Shown: one piece after another, positions 4,876 through 6,786 of the stretch
Layout of the letters: the number at the start of each line of letters is the position of its first letter
Numbering within the stretch: position 1 is the stretch's first letter
Source: Syntrophomonadaceae bacterium
GTDB lineage: Bacteria; Bacillota; Syntrophomonadia; Syntrophomonadales; Syntrophomonadaceae
Direction of reading: 5' to 3'
Assembly: GCA_012840625.1 (NCBI GenBank)
Contig: DUSB01000016.1
Location: 1 to 6,786 of the forward strand
DNA: 6,786 nucleotides
Notes under the pieces: model-generated
Database searches by the model: none
What the model was told of the DNA's origin: nothing
The model's input: only the letters and a program-made list of their open reading frames with translations
Program-made: the position numbers and the translations under genes

Positions 4876-6786
4876 TTATTTTATTTTTGTTTCTTTCTCC
4901 AGAGTTTTCATGGTGGATAGAAAGTCTTGAGCGGGTAGAGCAAGGATAAAAACGCTTCCTCCACCTTCACGGCCTTCACACCATACCCTGCCTCCATGAG
5001 CCTCAACAATGGCTTTTACGATAGAAAGACCCAGTCCAGTGCCGCTTACATGGCGGGGGGAATGAAGACGATAGAACTTGTCAAAGACTTTCTCCTGATC
5101 TTCCGGCGGAATGCCAGGTCCCCGATCGGCCACCGCAATCCATATTTCATCACCCAGATGGCGAGCCCAGATATCAATGTCTTCTTCGGGAGGGGAATAC
5201 TTGATGGCGTTGTCAATCAAATTAGACAAAACATGTTCCATTAAAGGAAGATCAACATGCAGCAGCGGTAGGTCAGCAGGGACATCAGTCCGAAAGGTTC
5301 TTGGCTGGCCGTTTCGATTACCTCCCAATACAATGCCAATTAAATCTTCCACCTCACACCAATCGGTGTTTATTTTCATCAGCCCGCTTTGTAATCGAGC
5401 CATATCGAGTAAATTTCCCACCAGCCGGTTCATACGGTTAGCTCCAGTATAAATGGTTTCTAATAAAGCTTTTCGTTCCTGGGGGCTGTATACCTCTCCT
5501 TCTTCAATCAGACTGCTGGCTGCCCCGGTAATGGAGGCCAGAGGCGTTCTGAGATCATGGGAGATAGAATTAAACAAAGCGGTGTGCAAACGTTCACTTT
5601 CTTGTAGAGTAATAATTTCCTGTGCCTTATGTGCCAGACGTGCGCGGCCAATGGCTATAGCAGATAAACCAGCCAGTGCTTCTAATAAATTGCGTTGTTC
5701 CAGACTTAACCCTGCTCCATCAGCATTGAGTTCTACGCCCAGTACTCCCAGAACTTCATCCTCGGCCTGTAATGGTAGATAAACGCCGCGGGCTGAGGGC
5801 AGGGTTGAGCTACCGTGTCCGGTCATTTTATTCTGTGTAAAAGCCAGGAGAGCAGCTTTACGCTCAAAAGGATCATTGGTTAAAGCAGACTTTTCGTCAT
5901 TACTGGCTTCCAGCTGCAGCTCATTGCTGGCATCGGGCAAATAAATAACGGTTTTACCATTGACGGTATTACCCACCTGTTCAGTAATCCGATAAACCAA
6001 TTCATCCATGTTGGTTACGGCAGCAATCTGTCGGGACAGCTCATATAGTGCCCGCGTCCTATTTTCACGGTTTTTGGTTTCTTCCATCTGTAGTTTAAGC
6101 TGTGAGCCCAGGTTGCTGGTAACGGCAGCTATTCCCAGATAGATGATATCGGTGACTAGGTAACGTATATTATAAAAGGTTATTTCGTAATACGGAGGAA
6201 TAAACAGAAAATTAAAGACCACCATAGAAATAAAGGCTACAAACAGGGATGGGCCCATGCCATATCGGGCTGCATATAGAACCGGGATGAGATAAATCAT
6301 GACAATGTTAACCGGGTCGATATGCCAGGGTATGGCTTTAAGCACCACCGTTAATATCAAAATTTGCAGCAGCATGCTTATAAAGGGAGCCAGCGATTTC
6401 ATCCGGGATAGGGCCTGATTATCCTCCGGTGCTTCCTTATCAGATTCTACACGAGCGGGAATAACATGCACGCTGATGCCAGCGCTATTCTGGATAATCC
6501 GATCCACCAGTGAAGTGGTTCGCCAGTTTTGTAGTGGTTTTTGCAAAGGTTTACCAATTACAATTTGAGTTACATTGCGACTTCGTGCCACTTCCAGGAT
6601 TTCTTCGGCAATATTTTTCCCCATCACATGAACCAGTTCAGCTCCCATGTCTTCTGCCATGAGCAGATTCTGGGTGAGGCTTTCCTGCATAGCGCGTGTG
6701 CCCCGGGTAAAACGGGGTGTTTCTACATATAAAACGATAAACTCCGCTTTCAGATTGCTTGCTAATTGATGTGCCCGCCGCAGGAC
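4876..6786 (-). CDS. kdpD: KdpD sensor histidine kinase, N-terminal part cut by window edge
   Basis: Membrane-bound sensor kinase that responds to potassium limitation or osmotic stress and phosphorylates KdpE. The frame is open to the window edge, so the ATG at 6690 is internal; 636 residues are visible. Against a usual length near 900, the missing part should be the cytoplasmic KdpD input domain with its Walker motifs. Visible domains in order: universal-stress-like domain (to about 112; FIVLYVETP, VTQIVIGKP), four membrane helices of the DUF4118 type (about 133-230), a GAF-like domain (about 250-385), the dimerisation domain with phospho-accepting histidine in SISHDLRTPL (H410), and the ATPase domain with N box NLIDNAIKYS (N526), G1 box DRGPGIP (554-560) and G2 box GTGLGLSIV (582-590). 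All kinase motifs are intact. kdpE follows 81 bases downstream. The pump genes kdpFABC, if linked, must lie beyond the right edge. Confidence 0.96.
   Translation of the reverse strand, partial: VLRRAHQLASNLKAEFIVLYVETPRFTRGTRAMQESLTQNLLMAEDMGAELVHVMGKNIAEEILEVARSRNVTQIVIGKPLQKPLQNWRTTSLVDRIIQNSAGISVHVIPARVESDKEAPEDNQALSRMKSLAPFISMLLQILILTVVLKAIPWHIDPVNIVMIYLIPVLYAARYGMGPSLFVAFISMVVFNFLFIPPYYEITFYNIRYLVTDIIYLGIAAVTSNLGSQLKLQMEETKNRENRTRALYELSRQIAAVTNMDELVYRITEQVGNTVNGKTVIYLPDASNELQLEASNDEKSALTNDPFERKAALLAFTQNKMTGHGSSTLPSARGVYLPLQAEDEVLGVLGVELNADGAGLSLEQRNLLEALAGLSAIAIGRARLAHKAQEIITLQESERLHTALFNSISHDLRTPLASITGAASSLIEEGEVYSPQERKALLETIYTGANRMNRLVGNLLDMARLQSGLMKINTDWCEVEDLIGIVLGGNRNGQPRTFRTDVPADLPLLHVDLPLMEHVLSNLIDNAIKYSPPEEDIDIWARHLGDEIWIAVADRGPGIPPEDQEKVFDKFYRLHSPRHVSGTGLGLSIVKAIVEAHGGRVWCEGREGGGSVFILALPAQDFLSTMKTLEKETKIK

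Noticed and set aside
4851..4880. Separate promoter for kdpE in the kdpD-kdpE gap
   Set aside because: A TATAAG hexamer exists on the - strand, but the 17-base upstream position (AAATAA) does not resemble a -35 box. Co-transcription with kdpD is simpler.
6688..6690. ATG at 6690 as the start of the sensor kinase
   Set aside because: The same frame continues to base 6786 with typical KdpD universal-stress-domain sequence (VLRRAHQLASNLKAEF), so the true start lies outside the window.
4078..6786. Kdp region as a novel signalling system
   Set aside because: Domain order, motifs and gene pairing are those of a standard KdpD/KdpE two-component system. Absence of kdpFABC here reflects only the window limits.

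Overview
The window reads as a chromosomal segment of an anaerobic Gram-positive bacterium, most likely a Clostridia-class Firmicute of the Peptococcaceae / Desulfotomaculum / Syntrophomonas type. This placement is inference. It rests on moderate GC content (judged by eye), strong AGGAGG-type ribosome binding sites, GTG and TTG starts, a complex I-like nuo cluster, and a long-form homologue of F420-0:glutamate ligase that I associate with Clostridia. No 16S or other taxonomic marker is present.

Layout: two transcription units point toward each other and meet at a bidirectional terminator near 2702-2733. The left unit (+ strand, 1-2546) is the end of a nuo operon: nuoM, cut by the left edge, overlaps nuoN by one base. 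These are antiporter-like, proton-pumping membrane subunits of respiratory complex I or a complex I-like oxidoreductase. The 192 bases after nuoN hold a short untranslated tail, a small direct repeat and the terminator, and I see no gene there.

The right unit (- strand, 6786 down to 2739) starts with kdpD, cut by the right edge, followed by kdpE. Together they form a potassium- and turgor-responsive two-component system whose usual target is the KdpFABC potassium pump, which is not in the window. An intercistronic hairpin lies between kdpD and kdpE, and kdpE appears to start at a TTG behind a near-perfect Shine-Dalgarno.

Downstream of kdpE on the same strand is a 391-residue member of the F420-0:gamma-glutamyl ligase (CofE-like) superfamily. 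It has its own well-formed sigma-A-type promoter and a 20-bp near-perfect dyad just upstream of the -35 box, so it is probably regulated separately from kdpDE. Its real function is unclear, because canonical CofE is about 250 residues and belongs to F420 biosynthesis.

Most of the window is ordinary housekeeping or regulatory DNA. The CofE-like gene with its control region is the least explained part. I found no mobile elements, CRISPR arrays, tRNA or rRNA genes.
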